NCBI RefSeq assembly: GCF_014189535.1
Contig: NZ_CP050307.1
Coordinates: forward strand, 930,001 to 994,000
Length of the DNA stretch: 64,000 nt
Source: Rhizobium lusitanum
Lineage (GTDB): Bacteria > Pseudomonadota > Alphaproteobacteria > Rhizobiales > Rhizobiaceae
Reading direction: 5' to 3'
Part shown: in pieces, positions 34,283 through 43,081 of the stretch
Layout: each line of letters starts with the position of its first letter
Numbering within the stretch: the stretch's first letter is position 1
Notes under the pieces: model-generated
What the model saw: only the letters and a program-made list of their open reading frames with translations
Told to the model about the DNA's origin: nothing
Databases searched by the model: none
Position numbers and translations under genes: made by a program

Positions 34283-36319
34283 TTATTTCGGTGGGAGATG
34301 CTCTTGTGAGAGCTTCTTGCCGAGGAAGAACGCCTTCAACGCCCGCCCGGCCATTTGCATTCCCGTCGATCCATAGACCTGCGTTTCCATCCATTCCATT
34401 GTCGAATGGTCCGGGAAAAGCTCCTTGTATCGGTCGAACCACTGCATGGCGACAAACTCGCTTTTGGGAACGCCCTGGCCATATTTATAGGCCAGGACAA
34501 CCTCGCCATAGGCTTCACCGGCAATGTGGTCGTCATGGTAGGTGACAAGGGATTTCATCTCGGTGACGGCCTGCTGTTTTTCCTCTGCATTTCCGTGCCG
34601 CCGGTCGACGCTCGCAACCCTGATCATTGCCATTTCCACGCCGCCATGCATCGCTCCGACATAAAGATTGCGGACGCGTTCGAAATTTTGCCGGACCGTC
34701 AAATCAATATCGTCAACATTTTCAAGGCGCCATGCATAATTGTGCAAAGCAACTGCCTCACCGTCTTCGACAGCCAGTTCGAGCCAGTGATCGGCTTCCT
34801 CGCCGTCAAGCAACTCCGGATCGGTATCGGGCCGGATTCCTCGCGTGATGTCATACATGCTTGCCGCAGCGGAATAGACGCGTCGCTCGGCAAAGGCGCG
34901 GGTAAGATAGGTTGCCTCCTTTTGAAACCCTCCGTCCCACATCATCCGGCAGGCATGCATCGGCGTAAATTCATCAGGTTCATAAAACGGCTCGAGCTGC
35001 GCCGCCCGGTCGATCAACCGCGTGGCAATCGCCGGATCGGCCGTGATCCCCCACATGCCGAACTGCCACGCAAATGCTGCGACAGTGAGCATCGTTGGTT
35101 CATCGAAACGGCGAACGGCGGTTTGCAGGACGCTGGCATAGGCTCCCTCATGGTCCTCCAAACGCTTGATCAGCATCACATTGGTGAAGTCCCGAAACGG
35201 GCCATCTATGGCGGGATAGGTTCCCGGCGGCTTGCAATAGCGGACGGATTCGACATGGCGCTGATGCGCCAGTTCCGCGTCGGCAAGCGAGTAATTGGTA
35301 AAATTCGCGTATTTCCCGAGAGAAATGAAACGCAGGCGATCAGGGAGATCCCGGGCCAGCCAGCTCTTGAAAATCTTCTGTCTGGCTGCGATCTCGCGAG
35401 TGTCGCCCGGCTGCGGATATTCGGGGAGCGTCAATGCATCCTGAATTCCCGGCCATCGGACGGAATTGCGTTCCCGCTCGCTCAGTGAAGAACACAAAGG
35501 GCCCGCCGCGAATTTTTCGACCTCTCCATCACTGCCGCCCCATCGAGGGCTCAAATACTGCGCGTAATCTGCCAGGATATCCGGCCATCGTGGCCGCAGA
35601 GAAAGGCAGTATCGCAGCCAGTAAAAGCCTGGATTCCCGACATCACCGTCCTTCAAGGGCGGAAGAGAGGCAGGAAGCGTTGCCGTTACAATGCCGGGCG
35701 GCTTTAATCCATGTCTGGCAAGCCGGGCAGATGCCGCATCATAAAGATCCGGCTCAAACTCCTCCCGCTGCATGGTCTTTTCAACGGGCTCACCACGAAA
35801 CAGTGCATCGACGAAATCTGGCTGACCAAGGTACTGGCTGATCTGCATCATGGTTTCAGCGGCAAGCGCCGGTCGCTCCGAGAGCGCCATCGCCTTGAGC
35901 AGATATTCGGCTGCTGTTACGCAAGCCATGTGCGCGGCGACCCATTGGTCCTCACCGACCTCGGATGCCCAGGCTGCCGTTCGGATGTCACAGGCCCTGC
36001 GAAAATAATAGTGACCGAGGATTTGTCTTGCATGGTAGGAGCCTGGATAGGCTTGGATCCAGCCATTCAGCAATTCAAGCCTGAGGGCGGTGTCGACGCT
36101 GGCATTGTCAAACAGGCCAGAGCTGGTTGCAAGGAACGTGTAGCGGTCATCGGGCAAATCAGCAGGCTGCCACCACGCCGCTTCGAGCGCCGCCATGATG
36201 CGCTCGAGCTCGTCGAAGCGCCGCTCAAGCATCGCCTTTCGCAGTTCTTCCTGCTGGCGCAGCCGAGCCCATTGCGGACCATCCAGCGGCAAGGGAGGCG
36301 AGCTTGTGATTGTCTGCAT
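34283..36319 (-). CDS. Large soluble protein with helical repeats, possibly DUF4034-like
   Basis: A 678-residue protein without signal peptide or membrane segment. The N-terminal region (RKAMLERRFDELERIMAAL) and the aromatic-rich middle resemble DUF4034 proteins. The C-terminal third (AVEDGEAVALHNYAWRLENV, VLAYKYGQGVPKSEFVAMQW) looks like Sel1/TPR-type repeats. Assignment to a named family is tentative. It is 8 nt upstream of the M48 peptidase gene, so it is co-translated with it and may be a scaffold or adaptor for the peptidase. Confidence 0.75.
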   Translation of the reverse strand: MQTITSSPPLPLDGPQWARLRQQEELRKAMLERRFDELERIMAALEAAWWQPADLPDDRYTFLATSSGLFDNASVDTALRLELLNGWIQAYPGSYHARQILGHYYFRRACDIRTAAWASEVGEDQWVAAHMACVTAAEYLLKAMALSERPALAAETMMQISQYLGQPDFVDALFRGEPVEKTMQREEFEPDLYDAASARLARHGLKPPGIVTATLPASLPPLKDGDVGNPGFYWLRYCLSLRPRWPDILADYAQYLSPRWGGSDGEVEKFAAGPLCSSLSERERNSVRWPGIQDALTLPEYPQPGDTREIAARQKIFKSWLARDLPDRLRFISLGKYANFTNYSLADAELAHQRHVESVRYCKPPGTYPAIDGPFRDFTNVMLIKRLEDHEGAYASVLQTAVRRFDEPTMLTVAAFAWQFGMWGITADPAIATRLIDRAAQLEPFYEPDEFTPMHACRMMWDGGFQKEATYLTRAFAERRVYSAAASMYDITRGIRPDTDPELLDGEEADHWLELAVEDGEAVALHNYAWRLENVDDIDLTVRQNFERVRNLYVGAMHGGVEMAMIRVASVDRRHGNAEEKQQAVTEMKSLVTYHDDHIAGEAYGEVVLAYKYGQGVPKSEFVAMQWFDRYKELFPDHSTMEWMETQVYGSTGMQMAGRALKAFFLGKKLSQEHLPPK

Positions 36320-36512
36320 GCGTGGCTCCTCAACACGTACAACAAGCGACGATTGTCAGGTAGATTCCTCCCAGGAACGAATCCCGGATCGACGCGCGCC
36401 CGATGTGTAACGTGAATGCGTCAGCAATTTCAACCACCGGCCGTCTGGGTGGCCGAGGCAAGGTGAATAGCCTAGACACATCGATAAAATCGGATGGAAT
36501 GAGAGCGGGAGT

Positions 36513-36890
36513 ATGGAAATATATAGTCGAATTATCATCCTGATCGCAGCGACCTTGCTTGGCAGTTCCGCCGTGGCGCAGGACCAACTGGTCACTGACC
36601 TGAAGATCGCCGCCTTTCATTCCGAAGCACCCGATCGGTGCCGCAAGTCCGATGTCGCCTTAACCGCCGCGAAGGCCCGGGCGTTCTTCAAACGCGCGAA
36701 ACAGATCGACGCCAGAATCCTGCACGACGATTATGACCTAGCGCCCTGCTACATGGAAGGAACGCTAAAATGGGATGGGAAAGTGTGTGACTGGAAGATC
36801 CGGGCAGGTGCCACAGGCCATGTTCAATGCAACAAGCAGGAAATCTACTTCGCTTGCGAGGCCTGCGGCGATCTGTTCGACCAAAAATAA
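36513..36890 (+). CDS. Small secreted cysteine-containing protein
   Basis: A 125-residue protein with a signal peptide (RIIILIAATLLGSSAVAQD). The mature part has six cysteines (RCRKSD, APCYM, KVCDW, QCNKQ, and FACEACGD), suggesting disulfides formed in the periplasm. Similar short secreted proteins are common in rhizobia but no function is known. It stands alone, divergent from the DUF4034-like gene. Confidence 0.7.
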   Translation: MEIYSRIIILIAATLLGSSAVAQDQLVTDLKIAAFHSEAPDRCRKSDVALTAAKARAFFKRAKQIDARILHDDYDLAPCYMEGTLKWDGKVCDWKIRAGATGHVQCNKQEIYFACEACGDLFDQK

Positions 36891-37045
36891 CGGTTGTTGT
36901 TCCACGCGGTTTAGCATCCGGGAGCAAGTTCAGCTCCGCGGGAACCCTTCAGTGGGGCGCCCCGAAATCGGGGAAGGGCCTAAGCATAATTGCGCTATAA
37001 CATCGAGACCATGAAAGAGGCGAATCCGCGGATGCGTTCTTCGCT

Positions 37046-37333
37046 CTACTTGTTCTTCAGAAGCCAGATCTTGCCGGCCATAGTTATGGCGTACGCGTCC
37101 TTTCCAGCATCGTCGTCGACGTGGAGACGTTCAAGAAAGCCGGGCTCCCTCAATTCTTCCAATGTTTTGTCGCTTATGAATTTGATTTTCTGCGGTCGCT
37201 CTTTCCAGCGGTCAGTTTTTGCATAAGTCACGGTTGCGTTCTGGTGCGTCCACTTCTTCGCCGACTGCGGATAAAGGTCTCCCAGCTGCGCAAGTTTCAG
37301 TCCTGCGATCTGTGACGGTGTTAGTTCAATCAT
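37046..37333 (-). CDS. Small unrecognised protein
   Basis: A 95-residue hydrophilic protein beginning MIELTPSQIAGLKLAQLGD and ending AITMAGKIWLLKNK. The ISDKTLEELREPGFLERL and YAITMAGKIWL segments suggest a small winged-helix-like fold, but no family is recognised. Coding is supported by the even amino-acid composition and by having no convincing competing frame. It lies beside an IS6 remnant. Confidence 0.6.
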   Translation of the reverse strand: MIELTPSQIAGLKLAQLGDLYPQSAKKWTHQNATVTYAKTDRWKERPQKIKFISDKTLEELREPGFLERLHVDDDAGKDAYAITMAGKIWLLKNK

Positions 37334-37558
37334 TGGCGCGAAAAATCTCCATCGCTGTTACTATCGAGCGCACTTAACACAAAAGAAGGTCGAGTGTTTC
37401 GCAAAAACACTTGTCTTAGGCGAATCTCTGCCAAGTGTGGCATGGCCGTTTCAAGATAGCGGATCAACCTCCGTCCTGTTTGCAGAAACAGGGCGCTTTA
37501 ATTTGGGGGTGTTAAGTCGTGTTTATGATGCATAAGGTTTATTATGGAACAACTAGCT

Positions 37559-38166
37559 TCAGCGCTTGAAGGCCGTCCTTGTTGCTTCGGCTGGAAAAAC
37601 CCGCTTCGCTTGTCGGGGTTCACCTCTCCGCTCCTGGAATCTCTCAGGCGATGCGAAGTGATAAACATCGCCCTCCGCTGACAACAGGACGAAATAAGAC
37701 TGAGACGGATTGTGATCGGTAAAATAGGTAACGTCCTGAACACTGAGGCGGAAAGCTTCATAGCGCCAATCTTCGCCAGGACCGACTTGATAGCGGTACT
37801 GATAAGCGCGTGCATTGGTCTGGTAGATCTCGGAATTTTCCACCACCGTCCGCCAGGAACTGCCGGTCGTGGATTTGCGCCGCTGGGCCTGGCCGGCAAT
37901 CAAGGGCGAGTATTTCACGACCCACCTGCTCAGCGTCGCGTGGTCAACGGCAACGCCGCGATCGGCCATAATCTCTTCCAGATCGTGATAGGAAACCGCA
38001 TATCTCACGTAGAAAAATACCGCGTATAAAATGACGTCTTTCGGGGTAGTGACTGCCTTTGAAATCGACCATGATCGGGAACTCAACAATGCCTGCTTAT
38101 CTGCAACCGGATCTATGGTATGACCATACAGGATTGCAACTCCGGTGAAACGTTTGCGACAGAACC
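37559..38166 (-). pseudogene. IS6-family transposase remnant fused to unrelated sequence
   Basis: A terminal inverted repeat TTTGCGACAGAACC (38153-38166; the reverse strand reads GGTTCTGTCGCAAA) matches the IS6-type end. Reading leftward, MVDFKGSHYP is followed, after a one-base insertion in a CCCC run (about 38044-38047), by KDVILYAVFFYVRYAVSYHD and RGVAVDHATLSRWVVKYSP, the IS6 transposase N-terminus with its helix-turn-helix. The match ends at SSWR (37850), before the DDE residues. The same frame then continues to 37559 in sequence not typical of IS6 (ARAYQYRYQVGPGEDWRYE). The second inverted repeat was not found. The transposase is inactive. Confidence 0.75.
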
Positions 38167-38261
38167 TCTACAAAGGATCGGGCGCGGAACTTTAACCCCG
38201 CTATTCTGTTATTGGTGGCCATCGCCAAATCATCCGCATCGCAACACCTATGGAGACCGGC

Positions 38262-39518
38262 ATGCAATCCGCTTCCCGTTCTCGCCTGACCAACCGTTCG
38301 CTGGTGGCCCTTGCCGTCCTCAACTTCTTTCTTGCCGATGCACGCGACGGCCTGGGGCCTTTCTTGGACGGCTTTCTGGCAACCCATGGGTGGTCGCCGA
38401 TGACGCTCGGTTTGATCGCGACGCTCGGTGGTATATTGGGTATGATTGCAACGCCGCTGTTCGGTGCGTGGGTGGATGCCTCCCTCCGTAAACGCATGCT
38501 GATCGTTATCCCAGTCGTGCTTGTCACCGCCGCCGCACTCTGGACGCTTGCAAGCCCTGACAATGCGTCGGTCTTCGGCGGACAGTCAGCGACGGCTATC
38601 GTCGGCGCAGTCATCGGCCCGGCACTGATGGGGCTTACGCTTGGTCTCGTCGGTGAGCGACATTTCTCGAGGCAGGTTTCCACGAACGAATTCTGGAACC
38701 ACGCCGGTAATGTCGTATCGCTCGCCGGCATCTATTTCGCGACCATAGCATTTGGTCTGAACGGCATCATCGGGCTGATGGTCTTGACGGCCGCTGCCAC
38801 CGTGCTTGCGGTGTTCGCGATCGATCCCGCCCAGATAGATCATCAAGTGGCACGCGGTCTTGCCCATGACGACGGCGCGCCAGGTCCCTCAGGCTATTCC
38901 GTGCTGGTCGGCAGCAAAGGCCTGATCCTGCTTGCGGTCACACTGATGATCTTCCATTTCGGCAATGCGCCGATGAGCAGGCTCATCGCACAGGATTTCT
39001 CGATCCAGCTCGGCACGCCGTTCCGCACTACCGCCATAACAACGGGTGTCTCCCAGCTTTCTATGATCGTGATGGCGCTGGCCGCACCGTTTCTCATTCG
39101 CCGCTTCGGGCTCGCATCGGTCTTTGTCATCGCTTTGCTGGCCTTGCCGATCCGCGGCGCCATCGCCGGTTCTTTCAGCAGTTTTGCGGTCATCTTTCCC
39201 GTGCAGATTCTGGACGGCGTCGGGGCAGGACTGATCGGTATCGCCACGCCGATCGCGGCGGAAAGGATACTGTCGGGCACGGGACGCTTCAATGTCGGGC
39301 TGGCTGCGGTCATGACCGTTCAGGGGATTGGCGCCTCGCTGAGCAACGTCGTTGCGGGCTGGCTTACCAATATCGGTGGATATGGGCTTGCCTATTGGGT
39401 CCATGGCGGCGTAGCCGTTTTCGCGGTCGTCGCTTTTTTCGCCGGATACAAGAGCATTGCGCCAGCACAAAAGAACGATATTGGTGAGGTCGACGCCCTT
39501 GCCGTCGCCACACCCTGA
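38262..39518 (+). CDS. Major facilitator superfamily transporter
   Basis: A 418-residue protein with about twelve hydrophobic segments, the usual MFS length, including NFFLADARDGLGPFLDGFLA in the first helix and a loop ASLRKRML corresponding to the family's motif A position. The ATG at 38262 is preferred because GGAG lies six bases before it. An exporter role is inferred; the substrate is unknown. It is followed 41 nt later by an ArsB-like gene, so the pair may be a resistance unit. Confidence 0.87.
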   Translation: MQSASRSRLTNRSLVALAVLNFFLADARDGLGPFLDGFLATHGWSPMTLGLIATLGGILGMIATPLFGAWVDASLRKRMLIVIPVVLVTAAALWTLASPDNASVFGGQSATAIVGAVIGPALMGLTLGLVGERHFSRQVSTNEFWNHAGNVVSLAGIYFATIAFGLNGIIGLMVLTAAATVLAVFAIDPAQIDHQVARGLAHDDGAPGPSGYSVLVGSKGLILLAVTLMIFHFGNAPMSRLIAQDFSIQLGTPFRTTAITTGVSQLSMIVMALAAPFLIRRFGLASVFVIALLALPIRGAIAGSFSSFAVIFPVQILDGVGAGLIGIATPIAAERILSGTGRFNVGLAAVMTVQGIGASLSNVVAGWLTNIGGYGLAYWVHGGVAVFAVVAFFAGYKSIAPAQKNDIGEVDALAVATP

Positions 39519-39559
39519 TCGCCCTTCCGTCCTCTTCCAATCTGTGAATTAAGAACAAC

Positions 39560-40816
39560 ATGAACGCACTGACCATGACTTGGGGAATAGCCGGGCTGAC
39601 TGCACTCGGCCTAATCACACGGCCTTTCGCGCTGCCGGAAGCCATATGGGCGGTCATGGGCGCGCTGCTGCTTCTAGTCTTCGGGCTGATCGGTATCACG
39701 GATGCCTGGGTTGGCATCACGAAGGGCCTCGACGTCTATCTCTTTCTCATCGGTATGATGCTGCTCTCCGAACTGGCTCGCCGCGAGGGTCTCTTCGATT
39801 GGCTGGCCTTGGTCGCGACTGCCCATGCCAAGGGATCGCCAAGGCGGCTTTTCGTGCTGATCTATGGCGTCGGTATCGTCGTCACCGTCTTTCTCTCGAA
39901 TGACGCAACGGCCGTCGTGCTGACGCCGGCGGTCTATGCGGCATGCAGGGCGGCGAAGGTGAAGGATCCGATGCCCTATCTCCTCATCTGCGCCTTCATC
40001 GCCAATGCCGCGAGCTTCGTGTTGCCGATCTCCAACCCGGCCAATCTGGTGATTTTCGGTGGCGGTACGATGCCGCCGCTGTCACGCTGGTTTGCCGCCT
40101 TCGCCTTGCCTTCCCTCGTCTCCATCGTCGTAACGTTCCTTGCGCTCTTCTGGACGCAACGTTCCATCATCAATGCCGATAGCGTCGCGCCGGATGTGGA
40201 GGAAATGCCGCTGTCGTCGAGCGCGAAGCTTGCGGGTATCGGTTTGTGTGCCACGGCTGTGGTGCTGCTTGGCGCATCCACGCTCGATTTCGATCTCGGC
40301 CTGCCGACATTTTTGGCCGGATGCCTTACCACTGCGGCAATTTTGCTGATGGAGCGCAAAAGTCCGGTTGAGACGTTCAAGGGCGTTTCCTGGAGCGTGC
40401 TACCGCTCGTCGCCGGATTGTTCGTCGTCGTCGAGGCGCTGAACCGGACGGGATTGATCGGCAGTCTGGCACAGTATCTTTCGCACGGTGCCGCGGCCTA
40501 TCCATCACAGACGGTCGCAGCTGCAGGCGCAGTCACCGCTTTGGTTTCCAATCTTGTCAACAATCTGCCGGCGGGTCTTGTGGCAGGCAATGCTGTTCAG
40601 GCGGCGGATGTTTCCGACAAGATCGCCGGTGCCGTGCTGATCGGCGTAGATCTCGGGCCTAATCTTTCCGTGACCGGCTCACTCGCAACGATATTGTGGC
40701 TGACGGCACTGCGTCGCGAGGGGCTGCATATGGGAGCGTGGCCATTCCTGAAGCTTGGCGTCATCGTGATGATACCAGCGCTCGCCTGTTCCATCATTGC
40801 CCTGATAATCCAATAG
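39560..40816 (+). CDS. ArsB/SLC13-type anion transporter
   Basis: A 418-residue ion-transporter-superfamily protein with 10-12 membrane segments. Characteristic motifs are VTVFLSNDATAVVLTPAVYA, PISNPANLVIF and SNLVNNLPAGLVAGN, the paired asparagine/threonine loops of the ArsB family. ArsB extrudes arsenite/antimonite; related SLC13 members carry dicarboxylates or other anions. No arsR or arsC is adjacent, so the ligand is unproven. It probably shares an operon with the MFS gene. Confidence 0.88.
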   Translation: MNALTMTWGIAGLTALGLITRPFALPEAIWAVMGALLLLVFGLIGITDAWVGITKGLDVYLFLIGMMLLSELARREGLFDWLALVATAHAKGSPRRLFVLIYGVGIVVTVFLSNDATAVVLTPAVYAACRAAKVKDPMPYLLICAFIANAASFVLPISNPANLVIFGGGTMPPLSRWFAAFALPSLVSIVVTFLALFWTQRSIINADSVAPDVEEMPLSSSAKLAGIGLCATAVVLLGASTLDFDLGLPTFLAGCLTTAAILLMERKSPVETFKGVSWSVLPLVAGLFVVVEALNRTGLIGSLAQYLSHGAAAYPSQTVAAAGAVTALVSNLVNNLPAGLVAGNAVQAADVSDKIAGAVLIGVDLGPNLSVTGSLATILWLTALRREGLHMGAWPFLKLGVIVMIPALACSIIALIIQ

Positions 40817-40955
40817 GATATTTGGTCATTGGCCCTGGGCCAGTTGTTTGAATAGCCCCGTGATTTGTAGACACCTTCTTTCCTAAATTTGATGCAAGAA
40901 GATCATCATGAGCAAATCGAATTTCAGCGAAGAGTTTATGCCCTTACATCTCTAG

Positions 40956-40988
40956 CCGATGCGCTTCCTCCAGCGCATCGGTGTTTTT
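40956..40988 (+). terminator. Rho-independent terminator downstream of the ArsB-like gene
   Basis: A perfect 10-bp stem CCGATGCGCT/AGCGCATCGG with a TCCTCC loop, followed by TGTTTTTA. It lies 140 nt after the ArsB-like stop codon. Confidence 0.65.
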
Positions 40989-41041
40989 AATCATGAAGTC
41001 CCGCGCCTTTGCCAAAAGCTGCGGATTACATGCCTTTGAAA

Positions 41042-42061
41042 TTATTTGCCCAGGTTAGTCTTGAGTTCTTGCGATGCCTGCGCGATCGCGCTGCGGGGCG
41101 CCGGCAGATGGCTGAACGCGTTGGACAGCCCAAAGTCGTGAATCATGCCGTTGTAGCGCACCGACTTCACATGCACACCCGCAGCGTCGAGCTTGCGGGC
41201 ATAAGCCTCGGCTTCATCGCGCAGGACGTCGAATTCGGCGGTCTGGATCAGCGTCGGCGGCAAGCCCTTGAGCTGCTCGGTCGTCGCCTGCAGCGGCGAA
41301 GCGTAGATCTGCTTGCGTGCCTCGACATCGCTCGTGTAATGGTCCCAGAACCACACCATCAAGTCCTTCGTCAGGAAGTAGCCGTTGGCAAACTCCTTGT
41401 ACGACGGCGTGTCGAAGTTTGCATCCGTCACCGGACACAGCAACACTTGCGAACGTAGTACAGGTTCACCCTTTTCGCTCGCCATCAAGGCAACCACGGC
41501 GGCCAGGTTGCCGCCTGCGCTGTTCCCAGCTACGGCGAGGCGCTTGCCATCGACGTTGATCTCCTTGCCATGCTCCGCCACCCATTTTGTCGCGGCATAG
41601 CCTTGTTCGACCGCAACGCCATATCCTGCCTCAGGCGACAGGGTGTAGTTGACGAAGACCGCCACCGCACCCGAGCCGGTCACCAGGTCACGCACCAGCC
41701 GTTCGTGGGTCGGGAAGTCGCCCAACACCCAGCCGCCTCCGTGGAAGTACATGAAGGCAGGCAAGGTCTGCTGTTTGCTGCCGGCTGGACGAACGATCGT
41801 CAGCTTCAGGTCGCTGCCATTGACGCGGATGGTCTTCTCGCTGACGTCAGCCGCCGGCAAGGCCACTTCGGGAGCAGCCTGGGCACCCGCCAGCGCCGCG
41901 CGGGCCTCGACAGGCGTCATGGTGTCGAGCGTCTTGCCGCCTTCAAGGGATTGCAAGAATTTTGCTACGTGGTGTTCAACGCCCGGCCGATCGGCTGCAG
42001 ACGCGTTACCAACCGCCAGGCTCAGGGCGGAAAGGGCGACTGCGGTGGTGATGGTTTTCAT
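41042..42061 (-). CDS. Exported alpha/beta hydrolase, hormone-sensitive-lipase family
   Basis: A 339-residue protein with a signal peptide (ALSLAVGNASAADRP). It has the oxyanion motif YFHGGGWVLGD, nucleophile GNSAGGNLAA, acid in AEFDVLRDEAEAYA and catalytic histidine in MIHDFGLSNA, all typical of family IV/HSL esterases. The ATG at 42061 is preferred because it opens the signal peptide and follows GGAAA; a longer frame runs into the NTF2 remnant upstream. It is probably a periplasmic esterase. The block it starts contains another NTF2-like protein, an Old Yellow Enzyme and a LysR regulator. Confidence 0.87.
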   Translation of the reverse strand: MKTITTAVALSALSLAVGNASAADRPGVEHHVAKFLQSLEGGKTLDTMTPVEARAALAGAQAAPEVALPAADVSEKTIRVNGSDLKLTIVRPAGSKQQTLPAFMYFHGGGWVLGDFPTHERLVRDLVTGSGAVAVFVNYTLSPEAGYGVAVEQGYAATKWVAEHGKEINVDGKRLAVAGNSAGGNLAAVVALMASEKGEPVLRSQVLLCPVTDANFDTPSYKEFANGYFLTKDLMVWFWDHYTSDVEARKQIYASPLQATTEQLKGLPPTLIQTAEFDVLRDEAEAYARKLDAAGVHVKSVRYNGMIHDFGLSNAFSHLPAPRSAIAQASQELKTNLGK

Positions 42062-42088
42062 GATATTTCCTTTTTGCGAGTGAGTGAA

Positions 42089-42274
42089 TGTGAAGCAGAA
42101 GCCTGAGACGTCGTCGGTATCGATGCGGGCGCTTGCGGCGGTGCGGATGAACTCGGCGCGGAGAATGGCACCTTGATCTTCAGGCGTCGGACGAAAATCA
42201 GTGCCTGTACCGTCGAACAGATTGCGAGTGGCTTGGTCTAAAAGCGTGCCGTCGGCATCAACGCCCAACACGAA
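42089..42274 (-). pseudogene. Remnant of an NTF2-like (lumazine-binding family) gene
   Basis: Read on the minus strand, this segment encodes FDGTGTDFRPTPEDQ and TAASARIDTDDVSG, which parallel FEGIDKDFRPSPDAT and TAASARIDANDMSG of the intact gene at 42513. It lacks a proper start and its C-terminal strand and runs in frame into the hydrolase leader. It is therefore a decayed duplicate of that gene. Confidence 0.65.
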
Positions 42275-42512
42275 GTGCCTTCTTGCTGAAAGCGGCTCCA
42301 TGCGGCTTATTCTCCGGCCAGATCCCACGCAGATCGTTAGCGATCTCTAGCGGCAGACGTTTGCGATTCCAGAAGCTATCGTCATATCCGTCGCTACGGT
42401 CGTTGGTCGGCGCGCACCACCATCGGCGATCCAGGGCGCCATTCCCAATGGACTGGGTCAACCGGCAGGCCGACTCAGTCGTGGGTCTCGGAGGAGTTGT
42501 GCAGATGGCTGG

Positions 42513-43037
42513 TTAAGGCGCCACGTGCGTCTGGAAAATCTTGCTCACCACTGTCCACTGGCCATCGACCTTAAGCAGATGGAAGAAGTCGGTGAACGAG
42601 ATGCCCGACATGTCGTTGGCGTCGATGCGGGCGCTAGCCGCCGTACCGACGATCTCGATGCGGGTTATCGCGGCCGTCGCGTCGGGAGACGGGCGAAAAT
42701 CCTTGTCGATCCCCTCGAACAAGATCGGGATCGCGCCGCCGCTGAGCTTGCCATCCGGGCCGACGCTGTACATCGTTGCCTGGGGGTGGAAAGCGGACTT
42801 CATGATGCTGCTCTTGGCTTGCTTGCAGCCTTCGATGTACTTGTTCAGCACTTCGGAGATGGCTTGGTAATCCTGCACATATGTCGGGTTGCTCATGGTT
42901 TTTCCTTGGTTGGCTGTTGGGCGGCTTGGCGGCTCTGCGGCTTGGGTGGTTGTGCACATGCCAACTGCGACTGCCGCAAAAATCAAAGTCTTGATGAAAG
43001 TCGTCGTCACTCGATTACTCCCGGTAAGAGTCGCCAT
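42513..43037 (-). CDS. NTF2-like protein, putative lumazine-binding family
   Basis: A 174-residue product if started at 43037, with a signal peptide (FIKTLIFAAVAVGMCTTTQA) followed by a cone-shaped NTF2 fold (YVQDYQAISEVLNKYIEG, FHLLKVDGQWTVVSKIF). A second start at 42896 (MSNPTYVQ) has AAGGA at good spacing and gives the usual 127-residue length of the family, so a cytoplasmic form is possible. Function unknown; relatives bind small ligands. It lies between the hydrolase and Old Yellow Enzyme genes. Confidence 0.75.
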   Translation of the reverse strand: MATLTGSNRVTTTFIKTLIFAAVAVGMCTTTQAAEPPSRPTANQGKTMSNPTYVQDYQAISEVLNKYIEGCKQAKSSIMKSAFHPQATMYSVGPDGKLSGGAIPILFEGIDKDFRPSPDATAAITRIEIVGTAASARIDANDMSGISFTDFFHLLKVDGQWTVVSKIFQTHVAP

Positions 43038-43081
43038 GACTCTTCGGTTCCACGTCGATACTGTGTCGATAACCAACCTGC

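Noticed and set aside
36954..36973. Overlapping GC palindromes after the small secreted protein
   Set aside because: GGGGCGCCCC and CCCCGAAATCGGGG compete for the same bases and lack a U-run, so a functional terminator is not convincing.
37475..37492. Hairpin CCTGTTT-GCAG-AAACAGG as a terminator or IS end
   Set aside because: No gene ends beside it, no U-run follows and it does not match the IS6 terminal repeat at 38153-38166.
37498..37899. A 133-codon minus-strand frame inside the IS6 remnant
   Set aside because: It overlaps the better-supported transposase frame and has Pro/Ser/Arg-rich out-of-frame composition.
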